This document shows positions 25,156 to 32,155 of a stretch of 34,516 nt of DNA, in pieces; within the stretch, counting starts at the first letter, position 1; every line of letters starts with the position of its first letter. Origin of the DNA: UBA1402 sp964488495 (GTDB lineage: Bacteria; Bacteroidota; Bacteroidia; Bacteroidales; UBA1402). The position numbers were made by a program, and so were the translations under genes. The notes under the pieces were generated by a model. It made no database searches. It had not been told where the DNA came from and worked only from the letters and a program-made list of their open reading frames with translations. Location: the NCBI GenBank assembly GCA_964488495.1, contig CAZAUQ010000025.1, positions 1 to 34,516 on the forward strand, in the 5' to 3' direction.

Positions 25156-26058
25156 TTAACGCTTTTCTGCAATTCTAAGGCGTGCACTGCGAGAACGCGG
25201 ATTTTGTTCCTGTTCTTCTGCCGAAGGCACCAATACTTTGTTGTTGACCAGAATAAAGGGACTGAGATTGTTGCCGAAAAAATCTTTTTTTACCTCACCC
25301 TCCAGATTTCCGGTTTTCATAAAATTTTTAACCAGGCGGTCTTCGAGCGAATGATAACTAATGACCACCAGTCGCCCTCCGGGCTTCAATAAATCCAGGG
25401 ACTGTGTCAACAATTCTTCCAAAGCACTTACTTCCTGATTCAACTCTATACGCAACGCCTGGAAAGCTCTGGACAGGTCTTTTTTTGCGGTTTGTCTGCT
25501 GAGCAAAGGCTGTAACAACTCCACCAACTGGCCAACCGTTTTTATAGCTTTTTCCTGTCTGGCCTTTATTAAGGCCTCTGCCATCTTTGTTGCCTGATGA
25601 AATTCTCCGTACACCCGAAACACTCTGCTGAGTTCTTCTTTGGAATAATCGGCCAGAATATCTGCGGCCGTGCGAGTGGCCCTCTGATTCATACGCATGT
25701 CCAGATCGGCGTCAAAACGGAAAGAAAAACCTCTGTCGGCCTGGTCGAAATGATGGGATGATACCCCTAAATCTGCCAGGAGTCCGTCTATTTGTTCCAC
25801 TTCGTAGTAACGCATAAAATTGGATAAAAAGCGAAAATTGCCGTGAACAAACTGTAAACGTTTATCTTCCGGCAAATTTTTCAATACATCCTCATCCTGA
25901 TCAAAGGCATACAGCCGACCTTCCTGCATTTGCGCCAGTATGGCGCGGGAATGACCTCCTCCCCCAAAAGTTGCATCCACATAAATGCCCCCCGGTTTCA
26001 GAGCCAGGCCATTTATGCTCTCCCTCAATAAAGCCGGAATGTGGTACTGTGTTTCCAT
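25156..26058 (-). CDS. rsmH: 16S rRNA (cytosine-1402-N4) methyltransferase
   Basis: The 300-residue SAM-dependent methyltransferase (formerly MraW) methylates C1402 of 16S rRNA at the decoding centre. The N-terminal HIPALLRESINGL, the SAM loop DATFGGGGHSRAIL, DLGVSSHHFDQADRGFSFR and the C-terminal ISYHSLEDRLVKNF are the family signatures. It lies 7 bp after mraZ, as in most dcw clusters. Confidence 0.97.
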   Translation of the reverse strand: METQYHIPALLRESINGLALKPGGIYVDATFGGGGHSRAILAQMQEGRLYAFDQDEDVLKNLPEDKRLQFVHGNFRFLSNFMRYYEVEQIDGLLADLGVSSHHFDQADRGFSFRFDADLDMRMNQRATRTAADILADYSKEELSRVFRVYGEFHQATKMAEALIKARQEKAIKTVGQLVELLQPLLSRQTAKKDLSRAFQALRIELNQEVSALEELLTQSLDLLKPGGRLVVISYHSLEDRLVKNFMKTGNLEGEVKKDFFGNNLSPFILVNNKVLVPSAEEQEQNPRSRSARLRIAEKR

Positions 26059-26065
26059 GATGTAA

Positions 26066-26551
26066 TTATTCAGGGATTTTGGTTTTCGTCATTAATTCCT
26101 GCATTCGGGTTTTGAATACCTCAGGTTCCAGCCTTGGTTGCTCAAGCGCTTGTTTTGCCCAGATTTCCATGGTATTGTCCACCCCTAAAAAGCGCAAGTC
26201 CTTTTCTATGCCGGTTTTTAACAACAGACGTTTGGGAATTAATATCCGGCCGTTAGGATCCATTTCTACGGCCTCCGCTTCCAGCATAAACTGCCGGTAA
26301 AGTTCCTGTTCTTCAGGATTCCATTTATTGAGCCGGACACGCAGTTCGCTCAATTCTTCTTCCCACACCGGAGCGGGATAGACCACTATGCAATCCTGGT
26401 ATACATCTTTGCGCAAATACAAAAGCCTGTTTTGCAAACCTTCTTCAGCCTTGGCAAATACCGCATTATCCAGCACTTTCCGAAAAGCGGCAGGAACAAA
26501 CACTCTGTTTTTGGCATCCAGTTTGGCTTCAATGTTTCCTAAAAATCGCAT
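26066..26551 (-). CDS. mraZ: Transcriptional regulator MraZ
   Basis: The 161-residue protein is made of two AbrB-like MraZ domains (about 1-70 and 75-150), each with a DxxGR/DxKNR-type DNA-binding motif (LDAKNRVFVP near 11-20 and MDPNGRILIP in the second half). MraZ forms a ring that binds spaced TGGG repeats and represses its own dcw operon. Such repeats lie 76-107 bp upstream of this ATG. First gene of the operon. Confidence 0.95.
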   Translation of the reverse strand: MRFLGNIEAKLDAKNRVFVPAAFRKVLDNAVFAKAEEGLQNRLLYLRKDVYQDCIVVYPAPVWEEELSELRVRLNKWNPEEQELYRQFMLEAEAVEMDPNGRILIPKRLLLKTGIEKDLRFLGVDNTMEIWAKQALEQPRLEPEVFKTRMQELMTKTKIPE

Positions 26552-26612
26552 ATTTCATTACTTCGTAGCCCAAATTCTGATTATTTTACCTATAAAGGCA
26601 AAAATTCAAGAC

Positions 26613-26620
26613 AAAAATAA
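26613..26620 (-). promoter_or_regulatory. -7 box of the mraZ (dcw) operon
   Basis: The minus strand reads TATTTTTG, a perfect TAnnTTTG, ending 61 bases before the mraZ ATG. The expected -33 position (26640-26643) reads GTAG rather than TTTG and lies inside the MraZ repeats. Confidence 0.6.
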
Positions 26621-26626
26621 ACAAAT

Positions 26627-26658
26627 TCACCCACTTTGCTACATTTTCACCCACTTTT
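26627..26658 (-). promoter_or_regulatory. Putative MraZ operator (GTGGGTGAA direct repeats)
   Basis: The 12-mer TTCACCCACTTT occurs at 26627-26638 and again at 26647-26658, exactly 20 bp apart. On the minus strand each reads AAAGTGGGTGAA. MraZ of other bacteria binds TGGG-type repeats at 10-bp steps; a degenerate middle copy (TGTAG) sits halfway. The site abuts the -7 box and covers the -33 region, as expected for autorepression. Confidence 0.7.
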
Positions 26659-26840
26659 TTTAAATAAAATGGAATAAAAAGTTTTCAACAAATTATCAAC
26701 ACTTTACATGATTGATTATCTGTTACTTATACAATTTCGTTGTTTTTCTTGTATGGATTTATTTTTCGATCTTTTACTCTCTCATTAAAAAAAAATGCTA
26801 ACAAGAGTCTGAATCTAAGCGATGTGCTCAAAAAATCCAT

Positions 26841-26848
26841 TAACTTTG
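26841..26848 (+). promoter_or_regulatory. -7 box of the glsA-glsB operon
   Basis: TAACTTTG is a perfect TAnnTTTG ending 11 bases before the ATG at 26860. Transcription should start about 6-8 bases before that ATG, which selects it over upstream in-frame starts. No good -33 element is visible. Confidence 0.65.
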
Positions 26849-26859
26849 CGCTTTTTAAA

Positions 26860-27723
26860 ATGAAAGAGGAAATTAATACTACAGATTCACAGGACATGCG
26901 CAAAGCATCAACCACTTACGTTGATGTAAAAGAAGTTTTGCGCAGCAAAGCCCCCAAGGCAAAAGTGCCGGGTTTTGTGATTCGTTATCTGGAACACATT
27001 GTCCACCAAAAAGAAATCAACGAGTTTTTGGCTCACAAAGGGCATTTATACGGTATTGATTTTGTTAAGGCCGTTATTGAATACTTTGAACTTCAAATCA
27101 CAACAGAAGGACTGGACGATCTGCCCGACGGACGTTATACTTTTGCCGGCAATCACCCCCTTGGAGCAATAGACGGCTTGAGTACCGGCCTGGCTGTCTA
27201 CAATAAATATCCTCAGCGAGGAATAAAGTTTTTGTCCAACGACATTCTGACAGGTTTAGTGAATCTCAGGCCTATTTTTGTTCCTGTCAACAAGGTGGGC
27301 AATCAATCTCAAAAACGAACATTGCCCGAAAGGCTTAACGAAGCTTATGCTTCTGAGGAACAAATGGTTATTTTCCCGGCCGGTCTCTGTGCCCGTCGCA
27401 TCAAAGGCGAAATCTGTGAATTACCCTGGGCAAAGTCCTTTATTCAAAAAAGCATTGAATTTAAGCGTGATGTCGTTCCGGTATGGTTCGAAGGCAAAAA
27501 TTCCAACTTTTTTTACAACCTCGCCAATATTCGCAAAGCACTGGGCATCAAGACTAATATAGAAATGCTTTATTTGGCAGACGAGTTGTTCAAACAAAAA
27601 AGCAAAGTTTTTCACATTGTCTACGGGAAACCCATACCCTGGCAATTTTTCGATACCACTAAAACTCACCAGGAATGGGCTTCCTGGGTAAGGGAACAAG
27701 CCATTGCGCTTAGAAAAAAATAA
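26860..27723 (+). CDS. glsA: Glycine lipid O-acyltransferase (PlsC-like)
   Basis: The 287-residue protein starts at MKEEINTTD, chosen because the -7 box lies just upstream. It has the acyltransferase motif NHPLGAIDG (H99, D105; HX5D spacing as in the hemolysin-type subgroup rather than HX4D) and an IFPAGLCARR block equivalent to the PEGT motif. It pairs with a GNAT-like acyltransferase 22 bp downstream. In Bacteroides thetaiotaomicron a pair of this kind, GlsA and GlsB, makes glycine lipids: GlsB N-acylates glycine with a 3-hydroxy fatty acid and GlsA adds the second acyl chain. The assignment follows from this pairing; a lysophosphatidic acid or ornithine-lipid acyltransferase is the alternative. 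Confidence 0.75.
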   Translation: MKEEINTTDSQDMRKASTTYVDVKEVLRSKAPKAKVPGFVIRYLEHIVHQKEINEFLAHKGHLYGIDFVKAVIEYFELQITTEGLDDLPDGRYTFAGNHPLGAIDGLSTGLAVYNKYPQRGIKFLSNDILTGLVNLRPIFVPVNKVGNQSQKRTLPERLNEAYASEEQMVIFPAGLCARRIKGEICELPWAKSFIQKSIEFKRDVVPVWFEGKNSNFFYNLANIRKALGIKTNIEMLYLADELFKQKSKVFHIVYGKPIPWQFFDTTKTHQEWASWVREQAIALRKK

Positions 27724-27745
27724 AGCTCGTCTTACGCATTTTCTT

Positions 27746-28777
27746 ATGGAAAAAATCATCGATCCTATAGCCAAAGAGCTTATTATTCAGGAACTTAAAG
27801 AAGAATATTTATTAAGACACACCAACAAGGCCGATAATCTGCTCTATATTATCACTGCAAACCAGGCGCCCAATACCATGCGCGAAATAGGAAGGCTGCG
27901 CGAAGAAGCCTTCAGGATGGCCGGCGGAGGCAGCGGTATGGCAATGGACATAGACGAGGCCGACACCATGGAAAATGGTTATAAACAGCTCATAGTCTGG
28001 AATCCTGAGAAGCAGGAAATCATGGGTGGTTACCGCTTTATACAGGGCAAGGATGTCCGGTTTGACGAAAAGGGACAACCCGTTCTGTCTTCTGCCCATT
28101 ATTTCCATTTTTCGGACTTGTTTATTCAAAAATATTTACCCCAAACCATAGAATTGGGACGCTCCTTTGTAACAGTAGGCTATCAATCTTCGGTAGCAGG
28201 AGCCAAAGCCTTGTTTATTATGGACAATCTCTGGGACGGACTTGGAGCGCTCAGTATTGCTTTTCCGGGAACCAGGTATTTCTTTGGTAAAGTGACCATG
28301 TACAAAGAACTGGGCGAAGACAGCCGCAACCTGATTCTCTATTTTATGCACAGGCAGTTTCCCGATCCCGAACGCCTGGTTTACCCCAAAACCAGCTTTG
28401 ACACCAACATGGACTGTGGCCAGATGAATTTGATCTTCAACGGAGGTAATTTCAGGGATAATTATAAAATTCTCAACAAGCGAGTTCAGGAGCTCAGTAA
28501 AAGAATACCGCCTCTGGTCAGTTCCTACATAAAATTATCTCCCTCTATTCGCATATTAGGCACTGTCATCAACACCGAATTCAACGATGTCGAAGAAACC
28601 GGTATCCTGGTGGACATAGATGACATCTTCGAAGAAAAAAGAGAACGGCATATCATGTCTTACCTTAATGAACTGACCACCCATAAGTACATTGAGGAAC
28701 TCGATGCCCGTAACCGCAGACGTCAACAAAGGGCAGAAAATAAAGAGAAAAAACAGAGTCGCAAAAAGCCCTGTTAA
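27746..28777 (+). CDS. glsB: Glycine N-acyltransferase (GNAT fold, OlsB-like)
   Basis: The 343-residue protein starts at MEKIIDPIAKELII; a TTG 42 bases upstream would overlap glsA. The middle part (about 50-220) is an OlsB/hemolysin-type acyltransferase of GNAT fold, with LREEAFRMAGGGSGMAMDIDE, YRFIQGKDV and ELGRSFVTVGYQ segments. The C-terminal tail is strongly basic (RNRRRQQRAENKEKKQSRKK), likely a membrane-surface contact. By analogy with B. thetaiotaomicron GlsB it transfers a 3-hydroxyacyl group from ACP to glycine, the first step of glycine lipid synthesis. Ornithine or another amine as acceptor cannot be excluded. Confidence 0.75.
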   Translation: MEKIIDPIAKELIIQELKEEYLLRHTNKADNLLYIITANQAPNTMREIGRLREEAFRMAGGGSGMAMDIDEADTMENGYKQLIVWNPEKQEIMGGYRFIQGKDVRFDEKGQPVLSSAHYFHFSDLFIQKYLPQTIELGRSFVTVGYQSSVAGAKALFIMDNLWDGLGALSIAFPGTRYFFGKVTMYKELGEDSRNLILYFMHRQFPDPERLVYPKTSFDTNMDCGQMNLIFNGGNFRDNYKILNKRVQELSKRIPPLVSSYIKLSPSIRILGTVINTEFNDVEETGILVDIDDIFEEKRERHIMSYLNELTTHKYIEELDARNRRRQQRAENKEKKQSRKKPC

Positions 28778-28793
28778 TTCCCCGATAAATTTG

Positions 28794-28801
28794 TACTTTT
28801 G
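28794..28801 (+). promoter_or_regulatory. -7 box of metG
   Basis: TACTTTTG, a perfect TAnnTTTG, ends 30 bases before the ATG at 28832. It is part of TTTGTACTTTTGC, identical to the radical SAM gene promoter core. The -33 position shows only a poor match. Confidence 0.65.
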
Positions 28802-28831
28802 CGGCTTACAAGATCACAAGCATCAGTACAT

Positions 28832-30898
28832 ATGACCCAGAAATTCAAACGGACCACCGTCACCACCGCTCTGCCCTACGCTAACGGGCCGGTTCACATC
28901 GGACATCTGGCCGGCGTTTACGTCCCGGCAGATATTTATGTTCGCTACCTCAGACTCAAAGGACAGGAAGTCTTGTTCATCGGAGGTTCCGACGAGCATG
29001 GTGTACCCATCACTCTCAAAGCCAAAAAGGAAGGACTCAGTCCTCAGGATATAGTAGATCGCTATCACCACATCATCATGAAGTCTTTCGAAGATTTCGG
29101 CATTACTTTTGATATTTATTCACGCACTACTTCGGCCATTCACCATAACACTGCTGCTGCCTTTTTCGACAAACTCAACCGCCAGGGGAGTTTTATTGAA
29201 AAAACCAGTGAACAATACTACGACGAGGAAGCAGGCCAGTTTCTGGCTGACCGCTACATCACCGGCACCTGTCCGCATTGCGGCAACGAAAACGCTTACG
29301 GCGACCAATGCGAATCCTGCGGAAATTCCCTTAGCCCCGACGAACTGATACATCCGCGTTCTGCCATCAGCGGCAGCAAACCCGTCAAGAAAGCAACCAA
29401 ACATTGGTATTTGCCACTTGACCAATACGAAACTTTTCTGAAACAATGGATACTCGAAGAGCATAAAGAATGGAAAAGCAATGTCTACGGACAATGCAAA
29501 TCCTGGCTCGATTTAGGCTTGCAAGCCAGAGCGGTGAGCCGTGACCTGGACTGGGGTGTACCCGTTCCGGTAGAAGGCGCCGAAGGCAAAGTGCTCTACG
29601 TGTGGTTTGACGCACCCATCGGTTATATATCAAACACCATCGAACTCTTGCCCGACAGCTGGGAAAAATGGTGGAAAGATCCCGAAACCAGACTGATCCA
29701 TTTCATAGGCAAAGACAACATCGTTTTTCACTGCATCGTATTTCCGGCCATGCTCAAAGCCGAAGGCAGTTTCATTCTGCCCGATAACGTGCCGGCCAAT
29801 GAATTTCTCAACCTCGAGGACGATAAAATTTCCACTTCACGCAACTGGGCCGTCTGGTTGCATGAATACCTCGAAGACTTCCCCGGCAAACAGGATGTGT
29901 TACGTTATGTTTTAACCGCCAACGCTCCCGAAACCAAAGACAACAATTTTACCTGGAAAGATTTTCAGGCTCGCAACAACAACGAATTGGTCGCTGTATT
30001 CGGCAATTTCATCAATCGGGCTATGGTGCTGACTCACAAGTATTTTCAGGGTAAAGTACCTGCCTCGGACCTACTTAATGAGTACGACCGGCAAACCATA
30101 AGCGAATTCGTCGACGTCAAAAACAAAGTCGAAGCTCTGCTCGATGTATTCCGCTTTAGAGATGCTCAAAAAGAAGCCATGAATCTGGCCCGCATCGGCA
30201 ACAAATACCTGGCCGACACCGAGCCCTGGAAACTGGCTAAAACAGATATGTCCAGAGTGGGCAGCATTCTGAACCTCAGCCTGCAGATAGCCGCCAACCT
30301 GGCCATCGCTTTTGAGCCCTTCCTGCCCTTTACTGCCGCCAAACTGCGTAAAATGCTGACAATGGAAGATTGCCGCTGGGATGCTCTGGGACGCACCGAC
30401 CTTTTGCCGGTGGGTTTGTTGCTCAATCCGGCCGAATTACTTTTCGAAAAAATCGAAGATGAAGCCATAGAGCAACAAATTCAAAAACTACTCAATACCA
30501 AAAACAACAATAAAATCTTGCAGGAAATCCGGCTAGAAGCAAGCTGGACTCCTGCCCCGGCCAAGGCCCCCATCGATTACGACAGCTTCAGTAAAATGGA
30601 CATTCGCGTAGGCACCATTCTGCAGGCCGAAGCCGTTCCCAACACGGAAAAACTGATGAAACTGCTGGTCGATACCGGCCTGGATCAACGCACTATTGTC
30701 TCTGGCGTATTGGAACATTTCAGCCCCGAAGAACTTGTCGGCAAACAGGTAGCTGTTCTGATCAACCTGGAACCCCGAAAAATCAAGGGCATTGTTTCTC
30801 AGGGCATGGTGCTCTACGCCGAAAACGACCAAAAAAGATTTGTCCTGGTACAACCCCAGACCGACAAAACAACGCCCAACGGCAGCATTATATGTTGA
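28832..30898 (+). CDS. metG: Methionyl-tRNA synthetase with C-terminal tRNA-binding domain
   Basis: The 688-residue class I synthetase starts at MTQKFKRTTVTTALPYANGP; the longer frame from 28799 would begin inside the promoter. It has HIGH at 22-25, a one-knuckle zinc site with C147, C150, C160 and C163, and KISTS at 332-336 as the KMSKS signature. An anticodon-binding helical domain follows. The last 105 residues or so (from SKMDIRVGTILQAEA) form an EMAP/Trbp111-like OB fold that binds tRNA and dimerises. It has its own -7 box after glsB and may be co-transcribed with the following URO-D gene. Confidence 0.97.
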   Translation: MTQKFKRTTVTTALPYANGPVHIGHLAGVYVPADIYVRYLRLKGQEVLFIGGSDEHGVPITLKAKKEGLSPQDIVDRYHHIIMKSFEDFGITFDIYSRTTSAIHHNTAAAFFDKLNRQGSFIEKTSEQYYDEEAGQFLADRYITGTCPHCGNENAYGDQCESCGNSLSPDELIHPRSAISGSKPVKKATKHWYLPLDQYETFLKQWILEEHKEWKSNVYGQCKSWLDLGLQARAVSRDLDWGVPVPVEGAEGKVLYVWFDAPIGYISNTIELLPDSWEKWWKDPETRLIHFIGKDNIVFHCIVFPAMLKAEGSFILPDNVPANEFLNLEDDKISTSRNWAVWLHEYLEDFPGKQDVLRYVLTANAPETKDNNFTWKDFQARNNNELVAVFGNFINRAMVLTHKYFQGKVPASDLLNEYDRQTISEFVDVKNKVEALLDVFRFRDAQKEAMNLARIGNKYLADTEPWKLAKTDMSRVGSILNLSLQIAANLAIAFEPFLPFTAAKLRKMLTMEDCRWDALGRTDLLPVGLLLNPAELLFEKIEDEAIEQQIQKLLNTKNNNKILQEIRLEASWTPAPAKAPIDYDSFSKMDIRVGTILQAEAVPNTEKLMKLLVDTGLDQRTIVSGVLEHFSPEELVGKQVAVLINLEPRKIKGIVSQGMVLYAENDQKRFVLVQPQTDKTTPNGSIIC

Positions 30899-30927
30899 GG
30901 TCTGATCACCCGGCAAAGCTACTGAGC

Positions 30928-30951
30928 AGCTGTTGATAAGACAGCTTATCA
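30928..30951. repeat. Two overlapping, mutually exclusive inverted repeats
   Basis: AGCTGT (30928-30933) pairs with ACAGCT (30941-30946). The overlapping TGATAAG (30934-30940) pairs with CTTATCA (30945-30951). The first hairpin's right arm covers the second's loop, so only one can form at a time. They lie 16-40 bp before the URO-D gene start, in its leader if it is read through from metG. Confidence 0.5.
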
Positions 30952-30967
30952 TAGATAATACAAAACA

Positions 30968-32098
30968 ATGAAAGACCAATTCAATATTTATTCCCCCGAC
31001 TCTCAGGCCAGCAAAGTACAGCCTCTGAAGCCGGAAGAATTTGATTTTAACGCCTATGCCGAATACGAAGCTCGCTTAAACCAAGACTGCAAAAAGTTTT
31101 GGGAAGCCCCCTCCGGCGTCATGGTCTACCGACGTATGCGGGTAAAGGAAGTTTTTGCAGAGGATAGTGCTGACCTTCAGAAATCCCTGCATTGGCAACT
31201 GGGAGCCCTGCAACAGAGTACGGCTTACAAAGCCGATATTCCTAATTTTCTGGAACCCTGGTATGGTATTGGCACCATTGCCTCGGCTTATGGCTTTGAT
31301 TATCGCTGGGAACAAGGCCAGGCTCCCGCTCTGGACGGAAAATTTGATCAACTGGAGCATTTGTTACAATCAAAAGTCAGCCCTGTGGCCCAAACAGCCA
31401 TAGGCAGGCACAGTCTGGAAATGACTGAATACTTTCTGGATCAAACCCGGGGGCGTCTGCCTATGTCCTGGTGTGATATTCAGTCCCCACTGAATATCCT
31501 GTGCAACCTGGTCGATTCCAATATGCTTTTCCCGGAATTCTACCTGAATCCGGAGGCTGTAGCACAAGCCCTGGATCAAATCGCCGATTTGCTCATTGAG
31601 TTTACCGACCTTCAGACCAAACTCATAGGCCCCGCTTTAGCCAAACCCGGACACGGCTTTGCGTCGAGCAGACATTTCGATGGATTTGGCATGAGCGACG
31701 ACAATATTGTTATGCTTCCTCCCGATCTCTACCGGGATTTTGCAATACCCAGAATGATCAGGGCCGGCCTGCCTTTTGGAGGGCCTGTCTTCCATTCCTG
31801 CGGCAACTGGTCGGACAAAAAAGCAGATATTGCCCGTATTGCCGGACTTAAAATGGCCGACGGCGCTTTCTCAAAAGCCACCGACCCCGATGCCAATCCC
31901 TGCGAAGGCTTTGCAGAAACTTTTGCTCACACCGGCATCGTACTTAATGCCCGCATCGTGGGCGATCCGGAAACCATTGGCCAAAAAGTGAAAGAGCTTT
32001 GGACTCCGGGACTGAAACTCATAGTGGTAACTTATTGCGAAAGTCCTCAGGAACAAGCTGCAGCCTACGATTTAATCCACGACATCTGTCGGGAATAA
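30968..32098 (+). CDS. URO-D superfamily protein, probable corrinoid-type methyltransferase
   Basis: The 376-residue (beta/alpha)8 barrel protein belongs to the uroporphyrinogen decarboxylase superfamily. It lacks the N-terminal RxxPxWxMRQAGR motif needed by true HemE. It has H276-S-C278 (FHSCGNW) and a late C357 (TYCES), the HxC...C zinc ligand pattern of MtaA/CmuA-type methyl-corrinoid methyltransferases. The SDDNIVMLPPDLYRDF segment is also typical of that group. No corrinoid protein or partner methyltransferase lies nearby, so the methyl donor and acceptor are unknown. It follows metG by 69 bp without a visible -7 box, and a strong terminator follows 2 bp after its stop. Confidence 0.8.
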   Translation: MKDQFNIYSPDSQASKVQPLKPEEFDFNAYAEYEARLNQDCKKFWEAPSGVMVYRRMRVKEVFAEDSADLQKSLHWQLGALQQSTAYKADIPNFLEPWYGIGTIASAYGFDYRWEQGQAPALDGKFDQLEHLLQSKVSPVAQTAIGRHSLEMTEYFLDQTRGRLPMSWCDIQSPLNILCNLVDSNMLFPEFYLNPEAVAQALDQIADLLIEFTDLQTKLIGPALAKPGHGFASSRHFDGFGMSDDNIVMLPPDLYRDFAIPRMIRAGLPFGGPVFHSCGNWSDKKADIARIAGLKMADGAFSKATDPDANPCEGFAETFAHTGIVLNARIVGDPETIGQKVKELWTPGLKLIVVTYCESPQEQAAAYDLIHDICRE

Positions 32099-32100
32099 TT

Positions 32101-32131
32101 AAAAAAGGCTGCCCTCGGGGCAGCCTTTTTT
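32101..32131. terminator. Bidirectional rho-independent terminator
   Basis: The stem GGCTGCCC/GGGCAGCC with loop TCG is flanked by A6 on the left and T6 on the right. It therefore works in both directions and separates the convergent URO-D gene and the T9SS protein gene. Confidence 0.92.
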
Positions 32132-32155
32132 GATAACGTGCATCATTGCCTATGC

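Larger units (their letters stand above)
26552..26859. other. Intergenic region between divergent mraZ and glsA
   Basis: This 308-bp AT-rich stretch holds the mraZ promoter and MraZ repeats on one side and the glsA -7 box on the other. In the middle I see only a TACAA-N14-TTGTA inverted repeat at 26731-26754 and a TTATCAACA word at 26695-26703, neither convincing as a known site. The in-frame extension of glsA back to 26740 is AT-rich and lies upstream of the -7 box, so it is not coding. Confidence 0.6.

Noticed and set aside
26695..26703. TTATCAACA resembling a DnaA box near mraZ, as a hint of oriC
   Set aside because: It has one mismatch to TTATNCACA, stands alone apart from a looser TTTTCAACA word, and there is no dnaA, gidA or cluster of boxes here.
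26731..26754. TACAA-N14-TTGTA inverted repeat in the mraZ-glsA intergenic region
   Set aside because: Short arms in very AT-rich sequence, far from both -7 boxes; likely chance.
26740..26859. 40-residue N-terminal extension of glsA
   Set aside because: It is AT-rich, lies upstream of a perfect -7 box, and has no similarity to the family start.
30968..32098. True uroporphyrinogen decarboxylase (hemE)
   Set aside because: The conserved N-terminal arginine motif of HemE is absent and the zinc-type HxC...C pattern is present.
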